Origin: Aquipseudomonas ullengensis
Lineage (GTDB): Bacteria > Pseudomonadota > Gammaproteobacteria > Pseudomonadales > Pseudomonadaceae
NCBI RefSeq assembly: GCF_014174475.1
Contig: NZ_JACJUD010000004.1
Location: 124,001-188,000 of the forward strand
Length of the DNA: 64,000 nucleotides
Reading direction: 5' to 3'
The first letter of the stretch is position 1. Every line of letters begins with the position of its first letter. The translations under genes were made by a program, and so were the position numbers. The notes beneath the pieces are model-generated. The model had not been told where the DNA came from. It did not search any database and saw nothing but the letters and a program-made list of their open reading frames with translations. Of the stretch, positions 39,230 to 49,828 are shown piece after piece.

Positions 39230-39556
39230 ATGATGAAAGGTGGCATGGCAGGCCTGATGAAACAGGCGCAGCAGATGCAGGAAAAGATGCAGAAGATGCA
39301 GGAAGAGCTGGCCAACGCCGAAGTCACCGGCCAGTCCGGTGCTGGCTTGGTGAGCGTGGTGATGACCGGTCGCCACGACGTCAAGCGCATCACCCTGGAC
39401 GACAGCCTGATGCAGGAAGACAAGGAAGTGCTCGAAGACCTGATCGCCGCAGCCGTCAATGACGCCGTGCGCAAGGTCGAGCAGAACAGCCAGGACAAGA
39501 TGTCCGGCGTGACAGCCGGGATGCAGCTTCCCCCCGGCTTCAAAATGCCCTTCTAA
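39230..39556 (+). CDS. ybaB: YbaB/EbfC nucleoid-associated protein
   Basis: 108 aa. DNA-binding dimer of the YbaB/EbfC family. Methionine/glutamine-rich N-terminal helix ([20 protein letters not shown]), then [23 protein letters not shown], the family core. GAGGA precedes the ATG pair at 39230. It lies in the widely conserved dnaX-ybaB-recR cluster. Confidence 0.95.
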   Translation: MMKGGMAGLMKQAQQMQEKMQKMQEELANAEVTGQSGAGLVSVVMTGRHDVKRITLDDSLMQEDKEVLEDLIAAAVNDAVRKVEQNSQDKMSGVTAGMQLPPGFKMPF

Positions 39557-39733
39557 GACGGGGCGTCCAGCCGCAGCACATAGCGGCGTTGCAATTCGGC
39601 CCGGGCATGCTCATTTACGGCCAGTAAACTCCGCTGCCCGTGCCGAATCGCGCCTTGCTCTGCACCGCGTCTGGCCACCCCTCGCTCCGTGCGCAGCCCT
39701 CAAAGCAATTTCCATCTTTCACGGTAACCCTCC

Positions 39734-40333
39734 ATGAGCTTCAGCCCGCTGATCCGCCAATTGGTCGACGCCCTGCGCATCCTGCCCGGTGTGGGGCAGA
39801 AAACGGCCCAGCGCATGGCGCTGCAGATGCTTGAGCGCGATCGCAGCGGCGGCATGCGCCTGGCGCAGGCGCTGACGGCGGCGATGGAAGGGGTGGGGCA
39901 TTGCACGCGCTGCCGCACGCTGAGTGAGGACGACCTGTGCCCGCAGTGCGCGGACCCGCGCCGCGATGATTCGCTGTTGTGCGTGGTCGAGGGGCCGCTG
40001 GATGTGTTCGCCGTCGAGCAGACCGGCTACCGCGGCCGCTACTTTGTGCTTAAGGGCCACCTGTCGCCGCTCGATGGCCTGGGCCCGGAGGCCATCGGCA
40101 TTCCCGAGCTGCTGGCGCGGGTCGGCGAGGCCGCTTTCAGCGAAGTGATCCTTGCCACCAACCCGACGGTGGAAGGCGAAGCCACTGCCCATTACATCGC
40201 TCAGATGCTGGCCGGCAAAGGCATTGCCCTGACCCGTATTGCCCACGGCGTACCGTTGGGTGGCGAGCTGGAGCTGGTGGACGGCGGTACCCTGGCCCAT
40301 GCCCTGGCGGGGCGTAGGCCCATCAACGGCTGA
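39734..40333 (+). CDS. recR: Recombination mediator RecR
   Basis: 199 aa. With RecF and RecO it helps load RecA at gaps. Helix-hairpin-helix [16 protein letters not shown], Cys4 zinc finger ([16 protein letters not shown]), Toprim domain ([33 protein letters not shown]) and the C-terminal Walker-like region are all present. 177 bp separate it from ybaB, somewhat more than is usual for this cluster. Confidence 0.96.
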   Translation: MSFSPLIRQLVDALRILPGVGQKTAQRMALQMLERDRSGGMRLAQALTAAMEGVGHCTRCRTLSEDDLCPQCADPRRDDSLLCVVEGPLDVFAVEQTGYRGRYFVLKGHLSPLDGLGPEAIGIPELLARVGEAAFSEVILATNPTVEGEATAHYIAQMLAGKGIALTRIAHGVPLGGELELVDGGTLAHALAGRRPING

Positions 40334-40362
40334 GTTATCAGTCGGCGGCTGCCCGTCCTGCC

Positions 40363-40809
40363 TCAGTTCAGCCCATCCGTTGCCGGCGCCTGGTTGCGAT
40401 AGAACTGCAGGGCGTCGATAAAGCGCTCTGCCTGCACCTGGCTTTCGCTGGCAAAGCCGATAAGCGCCTGGCCGTCTGCGTCGAACAGTTGCACGGTGTA
40501 GCGGTTGAACAGCTGGTACAGCTGCACCGAGGCGATCGAGTTGAAGTAGATGCGCTTGTCGTTGCGGGCAGCCGTTCCTTCGGCGGCTGGCGTGACCGGA
40601 ACACCGGCCGCGCCGGGGTCGTTGAAGCCCATGTAGTGGTTGTCGATGTACACCGAGTCCGGGCGCAGCTGGCCCGGTTGCGCGAGGATCATCTGTTCGA
40701 TCACCGCATGGGCTTCCGGCTCGGAAATGCCCTGTGGCGAGTAGTCGACCAGGCTTGACGAACAGCCTGTCAGCACAAGGGCAAGCAAAGCTATCCAGAT
40801 CTGGCGCAT
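40363..40809 (-). CDS. Putative lipoprotein
   Basis: 148 aa. MRQIWIALLALVLTGCSSS has a textbook lipobox LTGC with Cys16 as the acyl site; Ser at +2 predicts outer-membrane sorting. The mature domain (EPEAHAVIEQMILAQPGQ, IYFNSIASVQLYQLFNRY) resembles uncharacterised pseudomonad lipoproteins. GGAG-like bases precede the ATG. Convergent with recR. Function unknown. Confidence 0.8.
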   Translation of the reverse strand: MRQIWIALLALVLTGCSSSLVDYSPQGISEPEAHAVIEQMILAQPGQLRPDSVYIDNHYMGFNDPGAAGVPVTPAAEGTAARNDKRIYFNSIASVQLYQLFNRYTVQLFDADGQALIGFASESQVQAERFIDALQFYRNQAPATDGLN

Positions 40810-40862
40810 GGCGTTCTCCTGTCGCGTAGCGGCTTGTCTGCAGCATAGTCAGGCGGCGCACG

Positions 40863-41528
40863 ATGAGACATTCCGTGGCTTGCCTGTGTGCTAGGCGTGT
40901 GTGCCAAGATGCGCGCCTCACAACCACCGGTATCCGCCACTTGCTAGCCAGAAACAAGATCGTAGAGCGTGTGGGGCTGATTGTTCTGGCCCTCGGCATC
41001 AGCCTGTCGGCCCAGGCCGACACCTGCCCGGCGGGCCAGTTCGAGGTGTGCCTGGGGCTGTGCCTGTGCGTGCCCGATCCGCAAAAGGTCCAGGAAGAGG
41101 TGAGCAACACTGCCGCCCCAGCCCTGGCCGACTGGATGCAGCGCTCGCGGGATGTCGCCGTCAGCGAGGGCATCGCCTCGTTGCCACCCGCGATTCGCCA
41201 GCAGTTGCTGCCTTATTACGCCTCGCCAGTGCTGGACGCTGCGCGTTACAAGATCGGCAGCAGCGATCAGCGCGGGCTTGCCACGGCCATGTTGCAGAAC
41301 CCGGATATCCGGGCGGTGACGCTGATCGACGTGATCGTTTTCCGAACCGAGCGCGATGCCGCAGATGTGGCGCTCTGGGCCCATGAACTCCAGCATGTGC
41401 AACAGTATCAGGAGTGGGGCGTACAGCAATTTGCCCTGCGCTACACCCGCGATGCCGATGCAGTCGAAGCGCCGGCCTATGCCATCCAGATCCAGGTGAG
41501 CAAGGCGCTGCGCCAGGCGAAACTCTGA
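40863..41528 (+). CDS. Exported HExxH (DUF4157-like) protein
   Basis: Up to 221 aa. A hydrophobic stretch VGLIVLALGISLSAQA followed by DTCPAGQF looks like a signal peptide, so translation may really start at TTG 40941 or GTG 40971 rather than the first ATG; no start has a good ribosome-binding site. LWAHELQHVQQYQEWG contains HELQH, the metalloprotease-type zinc motif found in DUF4157 proteins. Six cysteines cluster just after the signal peptide (CPAGQFEVCLGLCLC in part). No demonstrated activity; it may be a non-catalytic relative. Confidence 0.68.
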   Translation: MRHSVACLCARRVCQDARLTTTGIRHLLARNKIVERVGLIVLALGISLSAQADTCPAGQFEVCLGLCLCVPDPQKVQEEVSNTAAPALADWMQRSRDVAVSEGIASLPPAIRQQLLPYYASPVLDAARYKIGSSDQRGLATAMLQNPDIRAVTLIDVIVFRTERDAADVALWAHELQHVQQYQEWGVQQFALRYTRDADAVEAPAYAIQIQVSKALRQAKL

Positions 41529-41619
41529 GAGTGGCGGGCTAGAGCGGTCATCGCATTACACCTTGAAAACCAAGCAAGCGCTCGGTTAGGGTTGGCGAAA
41601 TCCAATCGAGAGCTGCCCG

Positions 41620-42768
41620 ATGACTGCCTTCCAGGAATACTTCGACGACTCCCATCAACTGGTCCGCGATTCGGTGCGCCGTTTCGTCGAGCGCGAAGTC
41701 CTGCCGCACATTGCGGACTGGGAGGAGGCCGAGGCGTTTCCCCGTGAGCTGTATCTGAAGGCAGGCGCTGCCGGCATCCTCGGCATTGGTTACCCGGAGC
41801 AGTACGGTGGCAGCCACGAGGGTGACCTGTTCGCCAAGGTAGCGGCCAGCGAGGAGCTGATGCGCTCGGGCTCGGGCGGCCTGGTCGCGGGCCTCGGCTC
41901 GCTGGATATCGGCCTGCCGCCGGTGCTCAAGTGGGCCCGTCCGGAGGTGCGCGAGCGTGTGGTGCCGCAGGTGCTGGCCGGCGAGAAGATCATGGCCCTG
42001 GCAGTGACCGAGCCCTCCGGCGGCTCCGATGTAGCCAACCTGAAGACCCGCGCCGTACGCGACGGAGACTTCTATCGCGTGACCGGCAGCAAGACCTTCA
42101 TCACCAGCGGTGTGCGTGCCGACTATTACACCGTGGCGGTGCGCACTGGGGGCGAAGGGTTCGGCGGCGTCAGCTTGCTGCTGATCGAAAAGGGCACGCC
42201 CGGTTTCACGGTTGGCCGCTCACTGAAGAAGATGGGCTGGTGGGCTTCGGACACGGCTGAACTGTTCTTCGACGACTGCAAGGTGCCGGTGGGCAACCTG
42301 ATCGGCATGGAAAACATGGGCTTCGCCTGCATCATGGCCAACTTCCAGAGCGAGCGCCTGTCGCTGGCGCTGATGGCCAACATGACTTCACAGATGGCCC
42401 TGGAGGAGTCGCTGAACTGGGCCAAACAACGCGAAGCTTTCGGCAAGCCGATCGGCAAATTCCAGGTGCTCAAGCATCGCCTGGCCGAGATGGCCACCCA
42501 GCTCGAAGTCTCCCGCGACTTCACCTACCGCCAGGCTGCGAAAATGGCGGCCGGCAAGAGCGTGATCAAGGAAATCTCCATGGCCAAGAACTTCGCAACG
42601 GACGTTTCCGATCGCATCACCAACGACGCCGTACAGATGCTCGGCGGCATGGGCTACATGCGCGAAAGCCTGGTGGAACGCCTGTACCGCGACAACCGCA
42701 TCCTCTCTATCGGCGGCGGCTCGCGGGAGATCATGAACGAGATCATCAGCAAGCAGATGGGGCTGTAA
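41620..42768 (+). CDS. Acyl-CoA dehydrogenase
   Basis: 382 aa FAD-dependent enzyme forming a trans-2-enoyl-CoA. Three-domain ACAD pattern: ALAVTEPSGGSDVANLKT (FAD-binding strand), SERLSLALMANMTSQ, REAFGKPIGKFQVLKHRLAEM and the C-terminal QMLGGMGYMRESLVERLYRD. The catalytic-base region should be in the last 30 residues (RIL-SIGGGSREIMNE). The substrate chain length cannot be read. It lies downstream of the recR region, as in P. aeruginosa. Confidence 0.92.
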   Translation: MTAFQEYFDDSHQLVRDSVRRFVEREVLPHIADWEEAEAFPRELYLKAGAAGILGIGYPEQYGGSHEGDLFAKVAASEELMRSGSGGLVAGLGSLDIGLPPVLKWARPEVRERVVPQVLAGEKIMALAVTEPSGGSDVANLKTRAVRDGDFYRVTGSKTFITSGVRADYYTVAVRTGGEGFGGVSLLLIEKGTPGFTVGRSLKKMGWWASDTAELFFDDCKVPVGNLIGMENMGFACIMANFQSERLSLALMANMTSQMALEESLNWAKQREAFGKPIGKFQVLKHRLAEMATQLEVSRDFTYRQAAKMAAGKSVIKEISMAKNFATDVSDRITNDAVQMLGGMGYMRESLVERLYRDNRILSIGGGSREIMNEIISKQMGL

Positions 42769-42799
42769 GCACGTCTGCCGATTCGCTGGCGCGCCGGTA

Positions 42800-43198
42800 T
42801 TAGAGGGCGTGGTCGATTGAGGCGAAGACCCTCAGCCCATCCGGCGTGCGCATGAGGGTGTAGGACTCGCGCCAGGCACTGATCACGCTGTCGTCGCTGC
42901 CCAGTAGCTCCCAGGTAATGCTGGCGAGGGCGCTATTCGAGCCCAGCGGCGTGACCGCGAGCGTATTGAAGCGGCAGGCGCGGCACCCCTGGCTGTGGTA
43001 CTGGGCGACGATACCGTGGAAGTACTCGCCGATCTGCTCTTGCGTGGTGAACGATTTGAGAGTGCCTTCTGCACTTAGGGCAAGGTACGGCGCGGCATAA
43101 CGCTGGGCGATGACAGGCCCGTCAAACGCGCGGAACGCCACCGCGAAAGCCTCGAAGAAGGCCTGCGCTTCATCCTGCCAGTCGAGTGGTGTGGTCAT
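42800..43198 (-). CDS. SnoaL/NTF2-like protein
   Basis: 132 aa cone-shaped alpha+beta fold pattern: helical start (DEAQAFFEAFAVAFRAFDG), then SFTTQEQIGEYFHGIVAQY and beta strands SNSALASITWELLG, ending RVFASIDHAL. Such proteins act as small-molecule isomerases or hydrolases, or only bind ligands. No catalytic Asp/His set is evident. It is separated from the upstream hydrolase by a strong minus-strand terminator and is probably its own unit. Confidence 0.72.
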   Translation of the reverse strand: MTTPLDWQDEAQAFFEAFAVAFRAFDGPVIAQRYAAPYLALSAEGTLKSFTTQEQIGEYFHGIVAQYHSQGCRACRFNTLAVTPLGSNSALASITWELLGSDDSVISAWRESYTLMRTPDGLRVFASIDHAL

Positions 43199-43262
43199 GG
43201 CTTTTGGCTGGCCTCGCCTGAAATGTTCACTTTGGGGTTTCTATGCATTTCCATCTTCCATG

Positions 43263-43294
43263 AAAAAGGGGGTGAACTGATTAAGTTCACCCCC
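43263..43294 (-). terminator. Terminator of the PETase-like gene
   Basis: On the minus strand GGGGGTGAAC-TTAATCA-GTTCACCCCC, a perfect 10-bp stem, is followed by TTTTT. Confidence 0.88.
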
Positions 43295-43322
43295 TCGGTA
43301 GCTCGTTTCGACTGTAAAGAGC

Positions 43323-44219
43323 TTAGTAAGGGCAGTTCTGACGGTACTCGGAAATGGTGCCGCTTGCGGTGTGGTTGGGGCCGCAAAGGAACTGGCTGTA
43401 GCGGGTGTCGAAGTCAATGAAGCGCTTCATCCACGAGATGCCGTACAGGCCCAGCAGGTCCTGGTTCGGGTAGCCGGAGTTGGCGCAGAAGTGCGAGCCA
43501 CCGTAGATCTCCAGGAATGCCTTGGGCGTTGTGCTGGGGATCTTGTTGTAGAACGGCGAAGCATGCACGCCGACGGGGGCAACGGCATCCGCGCTACAGG
43601 CCAGAATCAGCGCCGGGGTCTTGATCGTATTAAAGCTGTTGAGACCGGCGTAGTAGGGGGCCTGCGGGATGATCGCGTTCAGCGAACGCTGGGTGGACAG
43701 CTTCAGGGAACCGCCGCCGCCCATCGACCAACCAATGGCGCCCAGGCGCGTACTGTCGACCTTGCCGTAGATCGGGCTGGAGCTGGTGTTGCTCTGGGAG
43801 ATGACGTAGTCCAGCGCCTTGCTGAGCTGGGTGGCACGGCTGTCGGGCTGGTCGTAGATGGTGCTGGTGTTCATGGTCATGACCACGAAACCGTGGGATG
43901 CCAGGCGCGGCCCCCACCATTCGATACTGTCTTCATACGACAGAAAACCCGGGATGACCGCAATGGCGCCCATTTTGCCGGTGGTATTGGTGGGGTAGTA
44001 AACAGTGCTGTTACCAAAACCTTTGAGCAGTCCGGATACCGAGAACTTGGCAGTGGTAAAGGGGCCAGTGTTGCTTTTCAGGGCAGCAGTGGTCGGCGCT
44101 GGCCCGCGTGTGCAGTTGGTGCACGGTGCGGATGGGCCGGTAGCCGAGTAGACATATGAGCTGGCGACGAGTGACGCGACAAGTAGTGCTGTTTTAGCAA
44201 TGGATGCTTTGAAGTTCAT
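43323..44219 (-). CDS. Secreted PETase-type polyester hydrolase (cutinase-like)
   Basis: 298 aa with a Sec signal peptide ending near SSYVYSA. The alpha/beta-hydrolase core is that of PET hydrolases: SSSPIYGKVDS, then GWSMGGGGSL with nucleophile Ser165; Asp211 in CSADAVAPV; His243 in GGSHFCANSG. Cys208 and Cys245 occupy the positions of the extra disulfide beside the active site of Ideonella PETase (a type II trait), and Cys279/Cys296 the C-terminal one. The loop after GGSHFCANSG has the longer type II length. Phe244 replaces the PETase Ser and Tyr189 stands where PETase has the mobile Trp, so type IIa is the best fit. An extra CTNC pair lies near the mature N-terminus. Divergent from an AraC gene. 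Polyester activity is inferred. Confidence 0.88.
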   Translation of the reverse strand: MNFKASIAKTALLVASLVASSYVYSATGPSAPCTNCTRGPAPTTAALKSNTGPFTTAKFSVSGLLKGFGNSTVYYPTNTTGKMGAIAVIPGFLSYEDSIEWWGPRLASHGFVVMTMNTSTIYDQPDSRATQLSKALDYVISQSNTSSSPIYGKVDSTRLGAIGWSMGGGGSLKLSTQRSLNAIIPQAPYYAGLNSFNTIKTPALILACSADAVAPVGVHASPFYNKIPSTTPKAFLEIYGGSHFCANSGYPNQDLLGLYGISWMKRFIDFDTRYSQFLCGPNHTASGTISEYRQNCPY

Positions 44220-44872
44220 GCAGGTTGCCTCTTTGGATATTGTTATTGTTTTTACAGAAAGCCCAGGGTGGTCAGCTCACCCATGACCGGCGGTGAACTG
44301 CTGCAGCGAAAGTATCAAGGGCAATCTGGGGCAACAATCAGCAATCGCTCTCAGTTCATACAAGCCATTAGCTGGGTCAGACAGAACTGTCGGTGGGCTT
44401 GTTGCGCGTGCTTGCTGGCAGGCCCGTACGCTAGTGAAGTGTTGACCAATCAGGCGATAGGTTTCGCCTGCTGGCTGCCGCAAAGCCACGCAGCACTAAG
44501 GTAACCGTAGGAAGCACAATGCCCGGTCAGGGTGAAAAGGTGACACTCTGCAGTCACCAGTGGCGCGCTGAAATCAGGCCGAAAATGCCTCGCGCAAGCT
44601 GACGTGCAGGGCTATATGACTGATTCTATTAATGAACCTTGCGCGCTATTTTAGTTTTTTGGTCGGCGCTATGCTGGGAATGGATACTTCGGATTAAATA
44701 CAAAATCATACCGTCGTCATACTTTTATCCGACTCTTAAGTGCTCGCTATTTCAGGTATTAAAAGGCTGTCGGTTCGAGTTGCTGGAAATATAAATCAGG
44801 GTGCAGGTTGGCATTGGCAATGCAGGGTGATAGCACAATGCAATTAATCATTTTGAATCTAATAATAAAAAT
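44220..44872. other. 653-bp divergent intergenic region
   Basis: Holds the promoters of the PETase-like gene and of the AraC-type regulator. No convincing gene on either strand. The DNA near 44640-44870 is AT-rich (runs such as CTAATAATAAAAAT), fitting the regulator promoter. I identify no clear operator repeat. Confidence 0.55.
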
Positions 44873-45731
44873 ATGAATGACTGGATTGCAAAACAGGAAA
44901 CTCCGCCGGCGCTGATATATGTATCCAGCCGGCGTTATCTTTACCTAGGGCGAACCCAGTTGCGCATCCGGGATTTGCACTCGGCAGCCTCTGCCTTGCT
45001 GGTGTGCCTTGAAGGCTCGGTGAAGTTCAGGGTGCCCGGCGAGGCGCACTGGATCACGACCAAGAGCATCCTGATTCCCGCTGGGAGCAGGATCGGCATC
45101 GACAATCAGGGCGCTGTAATGGCGGCCTGTTATCTGGATGCGGCCAAGCCCGACTTCCTGTTGTTGAGAAGGAAAATGGAATCGCTCAGTGGCGGGGTTT
45201 ACTACAACCTGGCCTGCGAAAACCGCCTGACTGAGAGCCTGATCCAACTGCGCGAAGACGCACCGGGGTTCGCCGAGGCGCAACGCCGCGTGGAGTCGAT
45301 TATCCAGCAATGCGGTGGCGATGAGCTGGTCACGCCGGACCCGCGGGTGGTGCATGTCATCGAGCGGCTGAGAGATACCGCTTCGCTGAATATTTCCGTC
45401 AAGACGCTGGCAGAGGAGGTTGGGCTGTCCGAATCTGGCTTGATCCGGCTGTTCGGCCAGCATGTCGGGGCGCCGCTGCGTAGGCACCGGCTGTGGTACC
45501 GGCTGATTGAGTTCGTCACCTTGACGCTCTCGGGTGTCCCCAGCGCTGTGGCGATCAAGGCCGCCGGTTTTACCGATGCCGCACATTTTTCCCGCTGCTA
45601 CAGCGGTTTCTTTGGGGTGAACTGGTCGTATGCCTTCTCAAAGAACACCCATGCGCGGTACATCCTGGAAGAGCCGGAAGCCCGCATGGCGACAGGTGAC
45701 GTTATACGCAGACCAGCCTGGAATGGCTCGC

Positions 45732-47687
<1,956 letters not shown>

Positions 47688-47717
47688 GCTGGCGCTCCGG
47701 GTTTCCTGATTCCTTGC

Positions 47718-47784
47718 GTAGGGTGGATGTCGTTTTTACATCCACCGCCAGTGGTGGAAAACCCTGCGCGGCTTTCCACCCTAC
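47718..47784. repeat. GTAGGGTGG inverted-repeat element
   Basis: GTAGGGTGGA at one end and TCCACCCTAC at the other, between bdhA and the synthetase gene. A relative lies at 49651-49733. Confidence 0.75.
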
Positions 47785-47793
47785 AGCTTAGGG

Positions 47794-48561
47794 TTATTGC
47801 GCTAGCCAGCCGCCATCCATGTTCCACGCGGCGCCGCGGACCTGGTCGGCAGCGTCGCTGCACAGGAACAATGCCAGCGCGCCCAGTTGTGCCGGGGTGA
47901 CGAAGTCCAGCGAGGGCTGTTTCTCGGCCAGCAGCTCATGCCGTGCGCGGGCGCTGTCACCGTCGACGGTACGATCGTCGATCTGCTTTTGCACCAGCGG
48001 GGTCAACACCCAGCCGGGGCATATGGCATTGCAGGTGATGCCGGTGGTGGCGGTTTCCAGGGCCACGCTCTTGGTCAGGCCGATCAGGCCGTGCTTGGCT
48101 GCCACATAGGCGCTTTTACCGGGCGAAGCTGCCAGGCCGTGGGCCGAGGCGATGTTGATGATCCGCCCCCAGTTGCGTGTGCGCATGGCTGGCAGCACCA
48201 GGCGAGTGGTGTGGAAGGCGGACGAGAGGTTGATGGCGATGATCGCGTCCCAGCGCTTGACCGGAAACTCTTCGACGGGGGCGACGTACTGGATGCCGGC
48301 GTTGTTGACCAGGATGTCGACGGCGCCGAACTGTTCGACGGCAAACTGCATCATCGCCTCGATTTCCTCGGGCTTGCTCATGTCCGCCGGGTGGTAGGCG
48401 ACGCTGCCGCCATGGGCGCGCACGGCATTCAGCGCCGCCTCGCTGTCGCCAAAGCCGTTGAGCAGCAGGTTGGCACCGGCCTTGGCCAGTTCCAGGGCGA
48501 TTCCCAGGCCAATGCCGCTGGTGGAGCCGGTGACCAGAGCGGTCTTGCCGTGCAGGCTCAT
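47794..48561 (-). CDS. bdhA: 3-hydroxybutyrate dehydrogenase
   Basis: 255 aa short-chain dehydrogenase. TGSTSGIGLGIA (NAD loop), NNAGIQ, and the catalytic YVAAKHG with NIASAHGL serine upstream. The HGL-A pattern after the serine and the C-terminal AAWNMDGGWLAQ end fit bacterial 3-hydroxybutyrate dehydrogenases. It interconverts D-3-hydroxybutyrate and acetoacetate with NAD. AGGAGG precedes the ATG. It forms a ketone-body pair with the synthetase gene downstream. Confidence 0.92.
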   Translation of the reverse strand: MSLHGKTALVTGSTSGIGLGIALELAKAGANLLLNGFGDSEAALNAVRAHGGSVAYHPADMSKPEEIEAMMQFAVEQFGAVDILVNNAGIQYVAPVEEFPVKRWDAIIAINLSSAFHTTRLVLPAMRTRNWGRIINIASAHGLAASPGKSAYVAAKHGLIGLTKSVALETATTGITCNAICPGWVLTPLVQKQIDDRTVDGDSARARHELLAEKQPSLDFVTPAQLGALALFLCSDAADQVRGAAWNMDGGWLAQ

Positions 48562-48667
48562 GTTTGCCTCCTTGATGCCGCGTGGTGTGGGCGCGCGGGT
48601 TTCACCTGCCTTACCGATAGCAGATGTGGAGGGGCATAAACAATGCTGGCGGACTGCTCTGCTGTTC

Positions 48668-48731
48668 TAGGAGCCCGCTTGCTGGCGAGCCTGGGCCCAT
48701 GCAGAGCCGATCGCCAGCAAGCGGGCTTCTA
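48668..48731. repeat. REP-like inverted repeat (TAGGAGCCCGCTTGCTGGCGA)
   Basis: The left arm TAGGAGCCCGCTTGCTGGCG pairs with CGCCAGCAAGCGGGCTTCTA on the right. It shares the TAGGAGC-GCTTGCTGGC theme with 54285-54372. Confidence 0.8.
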
Positions 48732-48736
48732 CGGGG

Positions 48737-49639
48737 TCAGCGGCTGGCTTGGCGGGCGCGGGCCACGCGTGAGCCATTGGCTTTGCCCAACACGTCGCAG
48801 ATGCGCTGGCCAGCGACAATCAGCCGGTCCATGTCGATGCCGGTGTCGATGCCCAGGCCGTTAAGCAGGTAGAGCACGTCTTCGGTGGCGACGTTGCCGG
48901 TGGCACCCTTGGCGTAGGGGCAGCCGCCGAGGCCGGCAACCGAGCTGTCGAAGACGCTGACGCCTTCCAGCAGGCTGGCGTAGACGTTGGCCAGGGCCTG
49001 GCCGTAAGTGTCGTGGAAGTGCCCGCCGATCTTCTCGCGCGGGATCTTGGCGGCGGTGGCCTCGATCAGGCGGCGGGTGGCGCCTGCGGTACCGGTGCCG
49101 ATGGTGTCGCCCAGGGACACCTCATAGCAGCCCATGGCGAACAGCTCGGCGGCGACATCAGCGACCTGTTGCGGCGCCACGTCGCCCTCGTAGGGGCAAC
49201 CGAGCACGCAGGACACGTATCCGCGCACGCTGATGCCATGCTGGCGCGCGGCGTCCATGATCGGCACGAAGCGCTGCAGGCTCTCGCTGATCGAGCAGTT
49301 GATGTTCTTCTGCGAGAAGGCTTCGCTGGCGGCGGCAAATACCGCGACTTCCTTGACGCCCGCTGCGACGGCAGCTTCGAAGCCCTGCATGTTCGGCGTC
49401 AGTGCGCCGTAGACCACGCCAGCATGACGCTGGATCTGCGCGAACACCTCGGCGCTGCCGGCCATCTGCGGCACCCATTTGGGCGATACGAAACTGCCGA
49501 CTTCGATGTAGCCAAGGCCGGCGGCGCTCAGTTCATCGACCAGGCGCACCTTGTCGGCCACGCTGATGGGCTGTTTCTCGTTCTGCAAACCGTCGCGCGG
49601 GCCGACTTCGACCAGGCGTACGTGTTGGGGGAGGTTCAT
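48737..49639 (-). CDS. liuE: Hydroxymethylglutaryl-CoA lyase
   Basis: 300 aa. Cleaves HMG-CoA to acetoacetate and acetyl-CoA, the last step of leucine breakdown. Signatures: VEVGPRDGLQNE with the metal-binding Asp, SYVSC-like VRGYVSCVLGCPYEG, and the loop GLGGCPYAKGATGNVATED containing the catalytic Cys. GGAG precedes the ATG. Separated from liuD by two inverted-repeat elements. Confidence 0.96.
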   Translation of the reverse strand: MNLPQHVRLVEVGPRDGLQNEKQPISVADKVRLVDELSAAGLGYIEVGSFVSPKWVPQMAGSAEVFAQIQRHAGVVYGALTPNMQGFEAAVAAGVKEVAVFAAASEAFSQKNINCSISESLQRFVPIMDAARQHGISVRGYVSCVLGCPYEGDVAPQQVADVAAELFAMGCYEVSLGDTIGTGTAGATRRLIEATAAKIPREKIGGHFHDTYGQALANVYASLLEGVSVFDSSVAGLGGCPYAKGATGNVATEDVLYLLNGLGIDTGIDMDRLIVAGQRICDVLGKANGSRVARARQASR

Positions 49640-49650
49640 GCATGTTCTCC

Positions 49651-49733
49651 GTAGGGTGGATCGGGGCGCGCAGCTGGCGCGTTATCCATCCACCGTTGGT
49701 TGGTGGAAAACGCTGCGCGGTTTTCCACCCTAC
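49651..49733. repeat. GTAGGGTGG inverted-repeat element
   Basis: Begins GTAGGGTGGAT and ends TTCCACCCTAC; the right half resembles that of 47718-47784. Confidence 0.75.
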
Positions 49734-49754
49734 AAGTTTGCCGAATAGGGAACC

Positions 49755-49821
49755 GTAGGAGCGAGCTCTGCTCGCGAATCGAGTCCGTACGGGGCCGTTC
49801 GCGAGCAGAGCTCGCTCCTAC
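49755..49821. repeat. GTAGGAGCGAGCTCTG inverted-repeat element
   Basis: Arms GTAGGAGCGAGCTCTGCTCG and CGAGCAGAGCTCGCTCCTAC; same family as 59998-60062. Confidence 0.85.
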
Positions 49822-49828
49822 AAGTGCA

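Noticed and set aside
44268..44504. 78-codon frame in the PETase/AraC intergenic region
   Set aside because: No ribosome-binding site, atypical composition, and it overlies the expected promoter.
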